From positions 310,001 to 374,000 of the forward strand of contig NZ_BMOV01000003.1 in assembly GCF_014647255.1 (NCBI RefSeq): 64,000 nucleotides of DNA, in the 5' to 3' direction. Shown piece by piece: positions 9,721 to 20,847 of the stretch; the stretch's first letter is position 1, and each line of letters starts with the position of its first letter. A program made the translations under genes and the position numbers. The stretch comes from Iodidimonas muriae. Lineage in GTDB: Bacteria > Pseudomonadota > Alphaproteobacteria > Sphingomonadales > Rhodothalassiaceae. Below the pieces are notes generated by a model, which searched no databases, was not told where the DNA came from, and saw only the letters and a list, made by a program, of their open reading frames with translations.

Positions 9721-11523
9721 ATGCACCGTCCTTTCGCAGCGACGCTGTGCGCAGCCTTGGCGGGCGTTGTTATTTTCAGCGCCCCGCCTTTTATGCCTTT
9801 GGATGACCAACCAGTGGATCTGCGCGCCCAAAGGCTGGCAGATTATCTTGATCCATCCAAAACGGCGCGACTGGCCTGCAAAGGATCGCGCAAAAACGCA
9901 CTGGCTGCCCTGTTCCAGGCGGGAACGGCCCATGCGGCGGACTCTGGGCCCACAGATGGTGGCGCGTCCCCTATCTTGTTTGAAGGGCTTGGCGATCACA
10001 GCGTCCCCATCAGCACAGATCATGCCGGCGCCCAGGCCCTTTTCGATCAGGGCCTGAAATTTGCTTATGCCTTCAATCATGAACAGGCGGCCCGATCGTT
10101 CCGCGCAGCACAGATGCTGGACCCCACATGCGCCATGTGTTTTTGGGGCGAAGCGCTGGTTCTTGGCCCCAATATCAACGCCCCCATGGGAGAAGATGCA
10201 CGGGTGCCCGCCCTGAAAGCGCTGGCCATGGCGAAAGCCAATATCGGGAACGCCCTTCCCTTGGAAAAGGCCCTGATCGAAGCGCTGGACCACCGCTATA
10301 GCACCGACCTGTCCACAGAACGGGCAGACGCCGACATGGCCTATGCCACCGCCATGCAAGACCTTGCCGATCGCTATCCCCAATCGGATCTGGCACAAAC
10401 CTTGACTGCGGAAGCCATTATGGACAGTCAGCCCTGGACCTATTGGGAACCGGATGGTCAAACGCCCATGGGCAAGGCCGGCGACGCCATCACGCGCATT
10501 GAAACGGTTTTGGCACGCACCCCCAATCATGCGGGGGCCATCCATCTTTATATTCATTTGGTAGAGGCATCCGCCAAGCCGGAAATTGCCGAACCCTATG
10601 CCGACAGGTTGGCCGCCTTGATGCCTTCTGCGGGCCATATCGCCCATATGCCATCACATCTTTATTATCGGCTGGGCAAATACAAGCAGTCCCTGAGCAC
10701 CAATATCAAGGCGATCGCCGCCGATGAAGCCTATTTCGATCAAGTAGGCCGCGAAGGCATTTATGGTTATGGCTATTATCCGCATAATGTCCATTTTCTG
10801 CTGGTCTCCGCCCAAATGGCAGGGGATGCGATCACAGCCCTTGAAGCCGCAAAAAAGCTGGAAAGCCTGATCCCTGTGGAAGCCGCTTTGGCCGCACCGG
10901 CCTTCATGCAGCCCATCATGGCCGCCCCCCTTTATGCCCACGTCCAGTTTCTCTCGCCCGACAAGCTGCGAACCATTCCCAAGCCCGATGCCCGCATGCC
11001 CTTTGTTCTGGCTATCTGGCATTATAGCCAAGGCATGGCCGCCGCCCTTGATGGCGATGAAAACAGCACCAAAGCCGCCGTTTCCGCCCTGCGCCAAACC
11101 GCCCGGAGCGACCAAATGGCTCCCTTGACCGACAATAATGTGCCCGCCGATAAGATTTTGGGCATCGCCGCCCATATTCTGGAAGGGCGCTTGGCGCTTA
11201 CCCAGAAAAAGAGCATGGCCGCCGCAGCGCATTTCAAGGCCGCCGCCGAACTGCAAGACAGCCTGCCTTATATGGAGCCGCCTTTTTGGTATTATCCCGC
11301 ACGGCAATCGCTGGGCGCAGCCCTTATGGCAGCAGGCAAGGCCGATGAAGCGGTGGTGGCCCTCAACCAAAGCCTGTTGAGCGCCCCCAATAATGCCTAT
11401 GCGTTGTTTATGCTCAGAAAAGCAGAAACCGCACGCGGCAATGAAGCAGCGGCAAAAGCGGCCCAAAAAGCCTATGAAGCGGCATGGGCGGGGAAAGGAG
11501 CACCGCCCGAAGACCGCATCTGA
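9721..11523 (+). CDS. Secreted tetratricopeptide-repeat protein of unknown function
   Basis: A 600-residue protein with an N-terminal hydrophobic segment (residues about 5-25) that looks like a signal sequence or anchor. After an unstructured stretch come many TPR-like helix pairs: QALFDQGLKFAYAFNHEQAARSF (about residue 105), then a CAMCFWGEALVLGPN segment with a CxxC pair, and repeats up to the end (EAVVALNQSLLSAPNNAYALFMLRKA). Two cysteines next to a Trp-Gly are a recurring feature of this TPR family; heme or metal binding is possible but not shown. It is transcribed divergently from yebC and convergently with glpK, so it is probably a single-gene unit. Function unknown. Confidence 0.8.
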   Translation: MHRPFAATLCAALAGVVIFSAPPFMPLDDQPVDLRAQRLADYLDPSKTARLACKGSRKNALAALFQAGTAHAADSGPTDGGASPILFEGLGDHSVPISTDHAGAQALFDQGLKFAYAFNHEQAARSFRAAQMLDPTCAMCFWGEALVLGPNINAPMGEDARVPALKALAMAKANIGNALPLEKALIEALDHRYSTDLSTERADADMAYATAMQDLADRYPQSDLAQTLTAEAIMDSQPWTYWEPDGQTPMGKAGDAITRIETVLARTPNHAGAIHLYIHLVEASAKPEIAEPYADRLAALMPSAGHIAHMPSHLYYRLGKYKQSLSTNIKAIAADEAYFDQVGREGIYGYGYYPHNVHFLLVSAQMAGDAITALEAAKKLESLIPVEAALAAPAFMQPIMAAPLYAHVQFLSPDKLRTIPKPDARMPFVLAIWHYSQGMAAALDGDENSTKAAVSALRQTARSDQMAPLTDNNVPADKILGIAAHILEGRLALTQKKSMAAAAHFKAAAELQDSLPYMEPPFWYYPARQSLGAALMAAGKADEAVVALNQSLLSAPNNAYALFMLRKAETARGNEAAAKAAQKAYEAAWAGKGAPPEDRI

Positions 11524-11545
11524 CCGCCCGCCCCGAAAAAGCGGG

Positions 11546-13033
11546 TCAAATGGTTTTCACCCGTGCCACGGCATCTTCCCAGCCCGCCACCAAGGCTTTG
11601 CGGGTTTGGGCCGGCATTTTTGGAGAAAAGCGGGCATCACGCGCCCAATTGCGGGCAATATCGGCAGGCGATTCATAAAGACCCATGTGCAGCCCCGCCA
11701 GATAGGCAGCCCCCAATGCGGTGGTTTCGCTGACCACGGGGCGTTCCACCTCGATACCAAGAATATCGCTGAGAAACTGCATCACCCAATCATTGGCCAC
11801 CATGCCGCCATCCACCCGAATGGATTTGGGCGACAGGCCATCGGCTTCCATGGCGGCCAACAGATCATGGGTTTGATAACAGACGGATTCCAAAGCGGCG
11901 CGAGCCAGATGCTGCGGTCCCGTATCGCGGGTGATGCCGAAAATCCCGCCGCGCGCATCCGGGTCCCAATGGGGCGCACCAAGGCCCGTGAAGGCGGGCA
12001 CCATATAGACGCCTTGATTATCCGCCAGATTCGCCGCCAAAGCCTGTGTTTGTGCGGCGCTTTTGATGATGCCCAATCCATCGCGCAGCCATTGGACCGC
12101 CGCCCCGGCAATGAAGATCGAGCCTTCAAGGGCATAGGCCACCTGCCCCTGCATCCGGTAAGCCACCGTGGTCAAAAGCCTGTTTTGCGACCATTTGGGG
12201 CTATCCCCCGTATTCATCAACACAAAACAGCCGGTGCCATAGGTGCTTTTGATCATTCCGGGGATGAAACAACACTGGCCAATGCTGGCTGCCTGTTGAT
12301 CGCCCGCCAAGGCTGCGATGGGAAGGGCACGCCCAAACAGGCTTGGATCGGTTTCACCGAAATCATCGGCGCAATCCATGATTTGTGGCAACAGGGCACG
12401 CGGAATTTTGAACAGCCGCAACAATTCCTCGTCCCATTCCAATGTCTCGAGCGACATCAATCCGGTGCGGGCTGCATTGGTGACATCGGTTTTATGCTTT
12501 TTGCCGCCGGTCAGCTTCCATAGCAAAAAACTATCCACCGTTCCAAAAGCCAGATCCCCTTTTTCCGCCCGGGCGCGTGCGCCTTCCACATGATCCAGAA
12601 TCCAGCCGATCTTGGTCATGGAAAAATAAGGGTCCAGCAACAGCCCGGTGCGCTCATGCAACGTTTTTTCCACCCCGTCCGCTTTCATGGCCCGACAAAT
12701 ATCGGCGGTGCGCCTGTCTTGCCAGACAATGGCATTATAGATGGGCTGCCCCGTTTCACGGTCCCAGATGATGGTGGTTTCCCGCTGATTGGTGATGCCA
12801 ATGGCCACCACCTCACAGCCTTTGGCCTGAGCCTCTTGGAAGGCTTTTTGCGCTGTTTCAAGGGTGGTTGCCCAAATATCATCCGGGTCATGCTCGACCC
12901 AGCCTTGCTTGGGGAAGTGTTGGGGAAATTCTTTTTGATGAAGAGCGATTTTCTCGGCCTTACGATCAAACACAATCGCCCGGCTGGACGTGGTCCCCTG
13001 ATCCAAAGCCATCAATCCTGTCGTTTTGCTCAT
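11546..13033 (-). CDS. glpK: Glycerol kinase GlpK
   Basis: Phosphorylates glycerol to sn-glycerol 3-phosphate with ATP in the cytoplasm. I use the ATG at 13033 (495 residues), which begins [20 protein letters not shown] with GGGAGCG upstream. FGGY-kinase motifs are present: [57 protein letters not shown], and [15 protein letters not shown]. No glpD or glpR is beside it; a glycerol-type aquaporin gene lies 14.4 kb away at 27.5 kb. It converges on the TPR gene; a weak GC hairpin lies between the two stops. Confidence 0.97.
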   Translation of the reverse strand: MSKTTGLMALDQGTTSSRAIVFDRKAEKIALHQKEFPQHFPKQGWVEHDPDDIWATTLETAQKAFQEAQAKGCEVVAIGITNQRETTIIWDRETGQPIYNAIVWQDRRTADICRAMKADGVEKTLHERTGLLLDPYFSMTKIGWILDHVEGARARAEKGDLAFGTVDSFLLWKLTGGKKHKTDVTNAARTGLMSLETLEWDEELLRLFKIPRALLPQIMDCADDFGETDPSLFGRALPIAALAGDQQAASIGQCCFIPGMIKSTYGTGCFVLMNTGDSPKWSQNRLLTTVAYRMQGQVAYALEGSIFIAGAAVQWLRDGLGIIKSAAQTQALAANLADNQGVYMVPAFTGLGAPHWDPDARGGIFGITRDTGPQHLARAALESVCYQTHDLLAAMEADGLSPKSIRVDGGMVANDWVMQFLSDILGIEVERPVVSETTALGAAYLAGLHMGLYESPADIARNWARDARFSPKMPAQTRKALVAGWEDAVARVKTI

Positions 13034-13316
13034 ATCGCTCCCCAATTTTTTATCTTGGATATAGGCCTTATGGGAGCACCCTACGCCCATACAGGCAAGA
13101 GGGAAGCGACTTATTCACCGCCATATGCTTCAATTTTATCAGAGCCATTTTTGACCCGCAGGCTTGAAGGGGCACATTTTGGGCTGTGCTTTTCAATTTC
13201 ACCCTTTCCCTGGCCATTTGTTCTGATGCACATCACTGGAATGCGACAAACGGACGTTAATCTGTTATTTCGGCAAGGATACATCTCTCTCACGCATAGC
13301 CTGTACGGAACATCTT

Positions 13317-14090
13317 ATGACCGCTGATCTTCTTATTTCCCGCGATGGAGCCATTCTGGAAATCGGCTTCAACCGCCCGGCCAAAAAAAACGCCCTCACC
13401 GAGGCCATGTACAAAGCCATTGCCGATAGCCTTGAACAGGCGTCCGACGACCCGGACATTCGCGTTGTGCTGTTTTACGGAGAAGGCGGCATTTTCACCT
13501 CTGGCAATGATCTCAATGATTTTGCCCAGGTGGCCACCGGCCAGCGCCGCGCCGAAGACATGGAAGTGATGCGGGTTCTGCACATTCTGGCCGGCTTCCA
13601 AAAGCCGGTAATTGCCGCGGTGGAAGGCTTGGCGGTGGGCATCGGCCTTACCTTGTTGTTGCATTGCGATCTGGCTTATGTGGCGCAGGATGCCCGCCTG
13701 ACCGCACCCTTCGTTGATCTGGCACTGGTGCCCGAAGCGGCTTCCAGCCTGTTGATGCCAGCCTTGATCGGCCACCAAAAGGCCTTTGCGCTTTTTGCCT
13801 TGGGAGAAGCCCTCAGCGGTGAGGATGCCGCCCGTTTGGGCCTTGCCAATGCGGCTCTGCCCGCTGGCGATGTATTGGCGCAGGCACGTCTATCGGCCCA
13901 GACCTTGGCCAAAAAAGCCCCTGGCGCCCTTGCCACCACCAAGGCTTTGATGCGTGACAGCGCCACCATCCGCGCCCGGATGGACAAGGAGGGGCTGGAA
14001 TTTGCCCGCCGGCTGGTTTCACCGGAAGCGCGGGAAGCCTTCATGGCCTTTGCCCAGAAACGTGCGCCGGATTTTTCGAATTTGGCCTGA
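13317..14090 (+). CDS. Enoyl-CoA hydratase/isomerase family protein
   Basis: Crotonase-fold enzyme of 257 residues, probably acting on an acyl-CoA in beta-oxidation or a related route. The oxyanion-hole regions are FTSGNDLNDFAQV and AVEGLAVGIGLTLLLHCDLAY, and PEAASSLLMPALIGH follows, a sequence seen in the PECI/enoyl-CoA isomerase-like branch. The exact substrate cannot be told. It is preceded by a 283-bp region shared with divergent glpK and followed after 42 bp by frmA. Confidence 0.87.
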   Translation: MTADLLISRDGAILEIGFNRPAKKNALTEAMYKAIADSLEQASDDPDIRVVLFYGEGGIFTSGNDLNDFAQVATGQRRAEDMEVMRVLHILAGFQKPVIAAVEGLAVGIGLTLLLHCDLAYVAQDARLTAPFVDLALVPEAASSLLMPALIGHQKAFALFALGEALSGEDAARLGLANAALPAGDVLAQARLSAQTLAKKAPGALATTKALMRDSATIRARMDKEGLEFARRLVSPEAREAFMAFAQKRAPDFSNLA

Positions 14091-14132
14091 TCCCGTCAAT
14101 CCGATCTGACATTGCCCCATAAGGAGATACCC

Positions 14133-15242
14133 ATGGATGTAAGAGCGGCCATCGCCTTTGAAGCCGGAAAGCCTCTTGAAATTGATACGGTTCAGCTTGA
14201 AGGCCCGAAAGCCGGTGAAGTTCTGGTGGAAATCAAGGCCACCGGCGTGTGCCATACGGACCAATTCACCTTGTCGGGTGCCGATCCGGAAGGGGCATTC
14301 CCGGCCATTTTGGGCCATGAAGGCGCGGGCGTGGTGGTGGATACCGGCCCCGGCGTTACCAGCCTGGACATTGGCGATCATGTGATCCCGCTATACACGC
14401 CGGAATGTCGTGAATGCGACTATTGCCTGCATCCCAAAACCAATTTGTGCCAGAAAGTGCGCGCCACCCAAGGGCAGGGACTGATGCCCGACGGCACATC
14501 GCGCTTTTCCTATAAAGGCAAGCCGATCCTGCATTATATGGGCACCTCTACCTTTGCCAATTACACGGTGCTGCCAGAAATTGCTCTGGCGAAAATCCGC
14601 AAAGATGCCCCCTTCGACAAGGTTTGCTATATCGGCTGCGGGGTCACCACCGGCATTGGAGCCGTGATGTTCACCGCCAAGGTAGAACCGGATACCGCCT
14701 GTGTGGTGTTTGGGCTGGGCGGCATTGGGCTGAATGTGATTCAGGGCCTTAAAATGGTGGGGGCGCGGCAGATCATCGGCGTTGATATCAACCCGCAAAA
14801 ACGCGCATTGGCGGAAAAGTTCGGCATGACCGATTTTGTCAATCCCCGCGACATCAAGGGCGATATCGTAGGCCATCTGGTGGAGCTGACCGGCGGCGGG
14901 GCCGATTACAGCTTTGAATGTATCGGACGCCCCGACACCATGCGCCAAGCCCTTGAATGTTGCCATAAAGGCTGGGGAGAGAGCGTGATTATCGGTGTGG
15001 CGGGGGCCGGTGAGGAGATCTCCACACGCCCCTTCCAGCTTGTCACCGGCCGCGTATGGCGCGGATCAGCCTTTGGCGGCGCCCGTGGCCGCACCGATGT
15101 GCCGAAAATCGTCGATATGTATATGGATGGCCGCATCAATATCGACGATCTGATCACCCATCATTTGCCATTAGAAGAGATCAACACCGCGTTCGACCTG
15201 ATGCATAGCGGTGAAAGCATCCGTAGCGTTGTGGTTTATTGA
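14133..15242 (+). CDS. frmA: S-(hydroxymethyl)glutathione dehydrogenase, class III alcohol dehydrogenase
   Basis: Oxidizes the formaldehyde-glutathione adduct to S-formylglutathione with NAD+. I use the ATG at 14133 (369 residues; AAGGAGATACCC just upstream). Catalytic zinc ligands are visible at Cys40 (TGVCHTDQ) and His62-Glu63 (GHEGAG). The structural zinc cluster is Cys92, Cys95, Cys98 and Cys106 ([16 protein letters not shown]). The Rossmann motif is [13 protein letters not shown]. The pathway partner fghA starts 3 bp after its stop. Confidence 0.96.
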   Translation: MDVRAAIAFEAGKPLEIDTVQLEGPKAGEVLVEIKATGVCHTDQFTLSGADPEGAFPAILGHEGAGVVVDTGPGVTSLDIGDHVIPLYTPECRECDYCLHPKTNLCQKVRATQGQGLMPDGTSRFSYKGKPILHYMGTSTFANYTVLPEIALAKIRKDAPFDKVCYIGCGVTTGIGAVMFTAKVEPDTACVVFGLGGIGLNVIQGLKMVGARQIIGVDINPQKRALAEKFGMTDFVNPRDIKGDIVGHLVELTGGGADYSFECIGRPDTMRQALECCHKGWGESVIIGVAGAGEEISTRPFQLVTGRVWRGSAFGGARGRTDVPKIVDMYMDGRINIDDLITHHLPLEEINTAFDLMHSGESIRSVVVY

Positions 15243-15245
15243 ACA

Positions 15246-16085
15246 ATGATGGAGATTATTTCGGAAAATCTGTGCTTTGGCGGGGTGCAACGGGTCTATA
15301 GCCATGAGAGCCGCACCTGCAGCGGCTCCATGCGGCTGGGCGTTTATCTACCACCCGCTTGCGATCACAGCACCGCCCCGGTTTTACTCTGGCTTTCGGG
15401 GCTGACCTGCACCGAGCAGAATTTCATCACCAAAGCCGGGGCGCAAAGGGTGGCGGCAGAGCTGGGTATGGTTCTGGTCGCCCCCGATACCAGCCCACGC
15501 GGCGACGGCACACCCGATGCGCCTGATGAAGCCTATGATCTGGGCTTGGGGGCTGGTTTTTATGTGGATGCCACCGAAAGCCCTTGGGCGCAGCGTTACC
15601 GCATGTATAGCTATATTGCCGATGAACTGCCCCAAATCCTGTCGGAAACCCTGGGCCTGAACACCAAGAAAATGGGCATTTCCGGTCATTCCATGGGCGG
15701 CCATGGGGCTTTGATAATGCACCTTAAAAATCCCGGCCTGTTCCAAACCGTATCGGCTTTTGCCCCCATCGTCGCTCCCATGCAGGTGCCTTGGGGGAAA
15801 AAAGCCTTCCAAGCCTATCTGGGCGCGGATCAAAAGGCATGGGCGGATTATGATGCAACAGCACTGGTGATGCAGAACAAAAGCACCGCACATATTTTGA
15901 TCGATCAGGGCGGAGCCGATGCCTTTTTAGAAGAACAATTAAAGCCGCACCTGTTTGAAGCGGCCTGCGAGAAAGCCGGACAAGCGCTGACCTTGCGCAT
16001 CCAGCCGGGCTATGATCACAGCTATTATTTCATCGCCAGCTTCATCGAAGACCATTTAAGGCATCATGCAAGCGGGCTTTCCTGA
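15246..16085 (+). CDS. fghA: S-formylglutathione hydrolase
   Basis: Hydrolyses S-formylglutathione to formate and glutathione, the second step of formaldehyde detoxification. The 279-residue esterase-D family protein has the nucleophile Ser149 in GISGHSMGGHGAL, an oxyanion region LLWLSGLTCTEQNFITKAG, and the catalytic His in PGYDHSYYFI. It starts MM; the second Met is an equally good start. Directly coupled to frmA. Confidence 0.96.
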   Translation: MMEIISENLCFGGVQRVYSHESRTCSGSMRLGVYLPPACDHSTAPVLLWLSGLTCTEQNFITKAGAQRVAAELGMVLVAPDTSPRGDGTPDAPDEAYDLGLGAGFYVDATESPWAQRYRMYSYIADELPQILSETLGLNTKKMGISGHSMGGHGALIMHLKNPGLFQTVSAFAPIVAPMQVPWGKKAFQAYLGADQKAWADYDATALVMQNKSTAHILIDQGGADAFLEEQLKPHLFEAACEKAGQALTLRIQPGYDHSYYFIASFIEDHLRHHASGLS

Positions 16086-16113
16086 TGACAGGCGCACTTG
16101 GCTGGTCTGAAGG

Positions 16114-17079
16114 TTAATCGCCCGCCAATTGCGCCATCGACTCTCCTAGCCAGCTTCGTGCGGTTTGGGCTGCCGTGAATTGAGGAAAGGACAGGAAGGC
16201 GTGGATCGCGCCTTTGAAACAGCGGTAGCGGGTCTTCACCCCGGCATCCTTGAGACGTGCAACGAAAGTTTCATTCTCGGAACGCAAAGGATCATGGCCG
16301 GCAGCGATCAGAAAAGTCGGTGGCAGGCCTGAAACATCCTCGATAAAGAGAGGGGAAATGGCCGGATCGTCACGGCGGATGCTGCGATCGGGCACATACC
16401 AGTTCGCCGTGGTATCGATGGCCCCCAGATCCAGAAGATAATCGCCGCCCCCCCAGTCTATGCGCGATGGATAGCTTTCATGCGGACGGCTGATATCCAG
16501 CATCGGATAAATCAGATATTGCGCCTTGATCGCCAGTTCGCCGCCGCCATGCAGTTGATGCGCCACCACAGCGGCAAGATTACCACCGGCGCTATCACCC
16601 ATCACACCAAGCCGCGTAGGATCGACGCCAAGCGACGCTGCATGGCGCACCACCCAATGCAGGCTATCGATGCAATCATGAAGACCGGCAGGATAGGGGT
16701 GCTCCGGCGCAAGGCGATAATCCACAGAGAGCAGCGCAATACCGCTGCGGTCACACAGATCGGACACAAGTTCATGATAGCTGTCCAGATCACCCATCGC
16801 CCATCCGCCTCCATGAAAGAACACAACCAGCGGGATCGCCCTCTCGGGGGCCACAGGGTTGGCAGGCCGATAGAGCCGGGCTCCGATCGGGCCGTCACGC
16901 CCCTCCAAAATCAGGTTTTCGCTATGGCAGGCGGGCTCCGTGGACGGCACGAAACCGGTAAACAGGGCTTGGCTCATCTCGCGCGCCGCAATGATACCAA
17001 GCTCGGAAAAGCTCGGCGCATCCGCCGCTGCCGCATTCAGTTCCCGCAGAAAAGCCGCGGCATCTTCATCCAACGTCAT
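16114..17079 (-). CDS. Alpha/beta hydrolase, hormone-sensitive-lipase (GDXG) family
   Basis: Probable carboxylesterase. I use the ATG at 17079 (321 residues, begins MTLDEDAAAFLREL, AGGAGATG upstream); the open frame extends to 17244 into the receptor gene without support. HGGGW lies at residues 89-93 and the nucleophile Ser163 in GDSAGGNLAA; the acid is in AAGHDPLRSE and the His in GAIHAFLSF. It begins 11 bp after the end of the TonB-dependent receptor gene, so the two may form an operon that takes up and hydrolyses an ester substrate; this is inference. Confidence 0.9.
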   Translation of the reverse strand: MTLDEDAAAFLRELNAAAADAPSFSELGIIAAREMSQALFTGFVPSTEPACHSENLILEGRDGPIGARLYRPANPVAPERAIPLVVFFHGGGWAMGDLDSYHELVSDLCDRSGIALLSVDYRLAPEHPYPAGLHDCIDSLHWVVRHAASLGVDPTRLGVMGDSAGGNLAAVVAHQLHGGGELAIKAQYLIYPMLDISRPHESYPSRIDWGGGDYLLDLGAIDTTANWYVPDRSIRRDDPAISPLFIEDVSGLPPTFLIAAGHDPLRSENETFVARLKDAGVKTRYRCFKGAIHAFLSFPQFTAAQTARSWLGESMAQLAGD

Positions 17080-17089
17080 CGAGCATCTC

Positions 17090-19390
17090 CTAGAAATGGT
17101 AGAACAGCCGCAGATCCCAGCTCCGACGATTGCTGAAGAATGCCGTTTCCACGCCCGGGAATTCCGCCAGATTAAAGCCTTGCACGCGGATCTCCCGACC
17201 GGTGATATTCTTTCCACCAGCACGCAGTTCCCAACCGGCATCATCTGACTTCACCGAAATAAAGGCATTGAGCAAAATATATTCGTCTTGGCGCAGAATG
17301 GGGGAATCGGTGATCTCATTGGCCACATCGCCACGATAGGCGCCATCCACATGAAAAACGCCCAGCAAGCCATTGCCGACAGGCTGTTCCCATGTTGCGC
17401 CCAGACTGGCATTCCATTTCGGCGAGTTGATCAGATCGCGATCACTGACATCTTCCGGCACGCCATTCACCAATGTGATGAACTCTTTGTACTCGGCATC
17501 CATAAAGCCAACTGTGGCATTGATGGAAAGGCGATCAATAGGGCGCGCCGCCAGCTCGAACTCCACGCCTTGAATACGGGCTGCGGCTGCGTTGCTAAAC
17601 AAGCTTTGGAAAAAGCCTGTCTCGGCATCCCGCCCGAAAGACGTTACCTGAAGGTCGCGGTAACGGCTGTAAAAATAGGTGCCGTTAACGGCCAAACGAT
17701 TATCAAGCCAGCTTGACTTGACGCCCCCTTCGAAGGTCCAGACCTTCTCCGGTGAAAAAGGCTGGAACTCGAACTCCGTGGAACCACGCCCGTCAAACCC
17801 GCCGCTTTTGAATCCTCGTGAAACCGATGCGTAATAGAGCAACGTGTCCCTTGGAGCATATGACAAAGCAATTTTCGGCGTCAGAGCATCCCAGTCCTCT
17901 TTACCGGAAATAGTATTAAGTGGCGTGCCAAAACCTGCGAGAAAAGGCGGAAAGTCCTGTGCCACCCGGATATCGGGGGCAAATAGTTCGAACCGTCTGC
18001 GAGAGCTTTTCTCATCATACGTATAGCGCAATCCCAGCTCCAGGCTGAGTGTGTCGGTCAGATCAATGGTGGACTGGCCAAACACGGCGATGGAGTCCGT
18101 CCGCTGGTCGGTATCGGCGAGTTGGCTATTGGGAGAAAACAGTGCCAGCGGCAGTCCGAAAGCCGGCAGTGCCCCCGCCTGCGCATCGAAACCCGATAAG
18201 GTGAGATCAGAATCATGAAAGTAAAAGACGCCGCCCGTGAAGGTAAAGCCCTTGCCATTGTCATAGCTGGCACGAAGCTCCTGACTGACCTGCCACTGAT
18301 CTTGAAACAACGATATATCGAGCACCGGCAAGGGTGAGCCATCGGTGTCCAGTACCAGATCGAAATCCATTTTCCGATAAGCGGAAATGGACTCCAAAGA
18401 CCAATCTTGCGAAATCTGCCAGTCAGCTTTCAAGGTAAAACCAAAGCTGGTCAGATCATTCAGTCCGTTGGCGTTGGTATCAACCACGAAGGGATCGTCA
18501 TTAGGCGGCAGGATCACCGGCACATCTGGCGCAGTGAAGGCGTCTGGAAAGGCCAGCAAAGGTGTTTCGCGAATTGGGCTTTTCGACGTATCGGGGCGGT
18601 CAAGCTTGCCATCAGCCGTCAACGTCAGGGTCAGGTCGTCACTGGGCGTGAAAGTCAGCGCCCCGCGCCAAGCGAGGGATTCGGTATCGCCGTCACGTCG
18701 CCCGGTAAAACTGTTACGGTTGATGCCATCATGATTTGTCAGTGCGACCGCCAGCTTGGCATGCAGTTTATCCTGAATGATGGGGCCACCAACCCGGCCC
18801 TTCAAGGTCAGGAATTCAAAACGGCCACCGCCAATCTCGAAATCTGCCTCGAACTAGTCTGGCGGGGCGGTAGAGATGAACTTGATGGCTCCGCCGGGCG
18901 AATTGCGACCATAGAGTGTGCCTTGAGGGCCACGCAAAACCTCCACCCGTTCCACATCGAACAGATCAAGAAAAGCGGCTTGTGTCCGGGAAATAAAAAC
19001 ATCATCCACATAAACCGCAACACCCGACTCGACGAATGCAAGGGAATCGTTCTGCCCCACACCGCGTAGGAAAATAACGGCATTCGATGCATCGCCCTCT
19101 TCCAGATACAAATTGGGGACGGCATATTGCAGGCCGCTGATATCATCGGCTTGCAAATCCCCGATCAGAGTGTCCGAAAAAGCGGAAACCGCCCCCGGCA
19201 CATCCTGCAGCGTTTCCGAACGCCGACGTGCTGTGACAATGATTTCTTCAAGAACCGATTGCCGTGCGGACAAATCCTCTGGCTGCTGCGCTTCCGCAAT
19301 CACCGGGAAAAGCGCAATGGCAGCACAGCCCAAACCCGTCACGGATAAAATGCAGTGGCCCAGATGGCCATTTGCCCGGCGGCATCTCAT
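17090..19390 (-). pseudogene. TonB-dependent outer-membrane receptor interrupted by one in-frame amber codon
   Basis: Outer-membrane active-transport receptor. From the ATG at 19390 (GGGGAGGATG upstream) there is a signal peptide (ending near VIAEA), the EEIIVTARRR segment typical of TonB-box/plug starts, and a plug domain (SAVPNLYLEEG-like region, VYVDDVFISRTQAAFLDLFDVERVEVLRGPQGTLYGRNSPGG split here in prose only). A TAG at 18854-18856 then stops the frame. The same reading frame continues without any shift as FEADFEIGGG and then a full beta-barrel to a typical aromatic C-terminus (WDLRLFYHF). It may be a true nonsense mutation, a suppressed codon or a sequencing error. The divergent AraC-family gene is a likely regulator. 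Confidence 0.85.
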
Positions 19391-19550
19391 ATCATCCTCC
19401 CCTGTTTCATTTGCACGATCCCCATCGAGATCGCGTATGATTAAACACACCATAAGCTGGTGGATATGGCTGCGGCGAGGACAGCCCGGATCAAACAGGG
19501 TGTACAATTTCGCTCATATCGCCAAGATTGCGTAAACAAGAGAGGATCAA

Positions 19551-20600
19551 ATGGCCCGAACCTTGCGCTTCGACGGTGAGTATACCGTACCGATCATAAC
19601 GCTGAAATCACTCTCCACCATGACAACGGCGTCGGGGGATGTTGTCGTGCGGATCATGCGCAATCTGGGCCTGCCACAAGATCTGGAGCTTGTCGGTCCG
19701 GAAGACGAGATCGATCTGGCTGATTATTTCCGTGTGCTTGAACAGGTATCGCGGGAAATCGGCGACGAAACCTGTAGGCTGTCGCAGCGCTCGCTGATGC
19801 CGGGCTCAACGCATTTCGTCTGGTCGGGCGCGGCAAGCGAAGGTGACTTGCGCGCCGCAATGAAACGTGTAGCACAAGCCTATAACATGCTGCATGGCGG
19901 GCATTATAATTACGTGCGCGAAGACGCGGAAAGCATCACATATCTGATTGATGACCGTGGCTTTCCCTATACGCGACAGGATGAACAGGACTATATCCAT
20001 GTCTTTTTGGAATGTGTGCTGATTTTCTTGCACTGTACGCTGATATTGCTCACCGGCGACGATCTGGATGGTAAGTTGCACAAGGTCTGGACGCGGCGTC
20101 CACGCCCCAAGGGGCACAGGGCGCATCTTGAATTTTTTGGCGTTCCGGTCCGGTGGAATGCGGGCACCTATGCCCTGAGCTATGATATCTCCGCTGCCGG
20201 CCTTCGGGTGACCGGCAGTCCGACCGGCCTGCCAGCGGAAAATGCCGTATACCGCAAAATCGTTGATCTGATCGAGACACGCGGCCTGAAAAAGCCAATG
20301 CAACTATCCATAGCCGACCGGGTTCACGCGCAGTTTGAAACCGGCATATACGAACAATCACAAATCGCTCGCGCCTTGGGAATGAGTGTCGCAACCCTGC
20401 GCCGCAGACTTGCTGATGAAGGCGTAGATTTCCGTAGCCTGAAACAAAAAGTGCTTGATGACAGGGCAAAGACCCTGCTGCGCCAAGGCTATGACCTCGC
20501 CGAGATCGCAGAATTACTCGATTACGCAGATTTTCGCAGCTTCACCCGCGCTTTCAAGGCACAAAATGGCGTGACCCCTGCGCAATACAAACAGGGATGA
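19551..20600 (+). CDS. AraC-family transcriptional regulator
   Basis: The 349-residue protein has an N-terminal region of the AraC ligand-binding type found in OruR/ArgR-like members (residues about 15-210) and a C-terminal double helix-turn-helix: IARALGMSVATLRRRLADEG and LAEIAELLDYADFRSFTRAF, ending GVTPAQYKQG. It is divergent from the TonB-dependent receptor across 160 bp, so it probably controls the receptor and the esterase behind it. Effector unknown. Confidence 0.9.
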   Translation: MARTLRFDGEYTVPIITLKSLSTMTTASGDVVVRIMRNLGLPQDLELVGPEDEIDLADYFRVLEQVSREIGDETCRLSQRSLMPGSTHFVWSGAASEGDLRAAMKRVAQAYNMLHGGHYNYVREDAESITYLIDDRGFPYTRQDEQDYIHVFLECVLIFLHCTLILLTGDDLDGKLHKVWTRRPRPKGHRAHLEFFGVPVRWNAGTYALSYDISAAGLRVTGSPTGLPAENAVYRKIVDLIETRGLKKPMQLSIADRVHAQFETGIYEQSQIARALGMSVATLRRRLADEGVDFRSLKQKVLDDRAKTLLRQGYDLAEIAELLDYADFRSFTRAFKAQNGVTPAQYKQG

Positions 20601-20648
20601 GCGCGCCATAGAGGCGCTAAGGAGCGTGCCATATAATTGTGGGAAAAG

Positions 20649-20725
20649 TGGCGCGCTCGGGAAGATTCGAACTCCCGACCCCCAGATTCGTAGTCTGGTG
20701 CTCTATCCAGCTGAGCTACGAGCGC
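20649..20725 (-). tRNA. tRNA-Arg(ACG)
   Basis: Read on the minus strand: acceptor GCGCTCG pairs with CGAGCGC, D-arm AGCTCAGCTGGATAGAGC, anticodon stem CCAGA with loop CTACGAA (anticodon ACG), T-loop TTCGAAT, discriminator G and encoded CCA. All arms fold. 77 nt. Confidence 0.97.
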
Positions 20726-20847
20726 ATAACCATCTTTTGTACGACCGCATAACGTTGCGGTGCGGTGGCGGACCATATAAACATCGCTGGGGGCTGGCAA
20801 GCCCCTAAATTCAGGAAAATCGATATATCTTCATTTTCCGCTGATAG

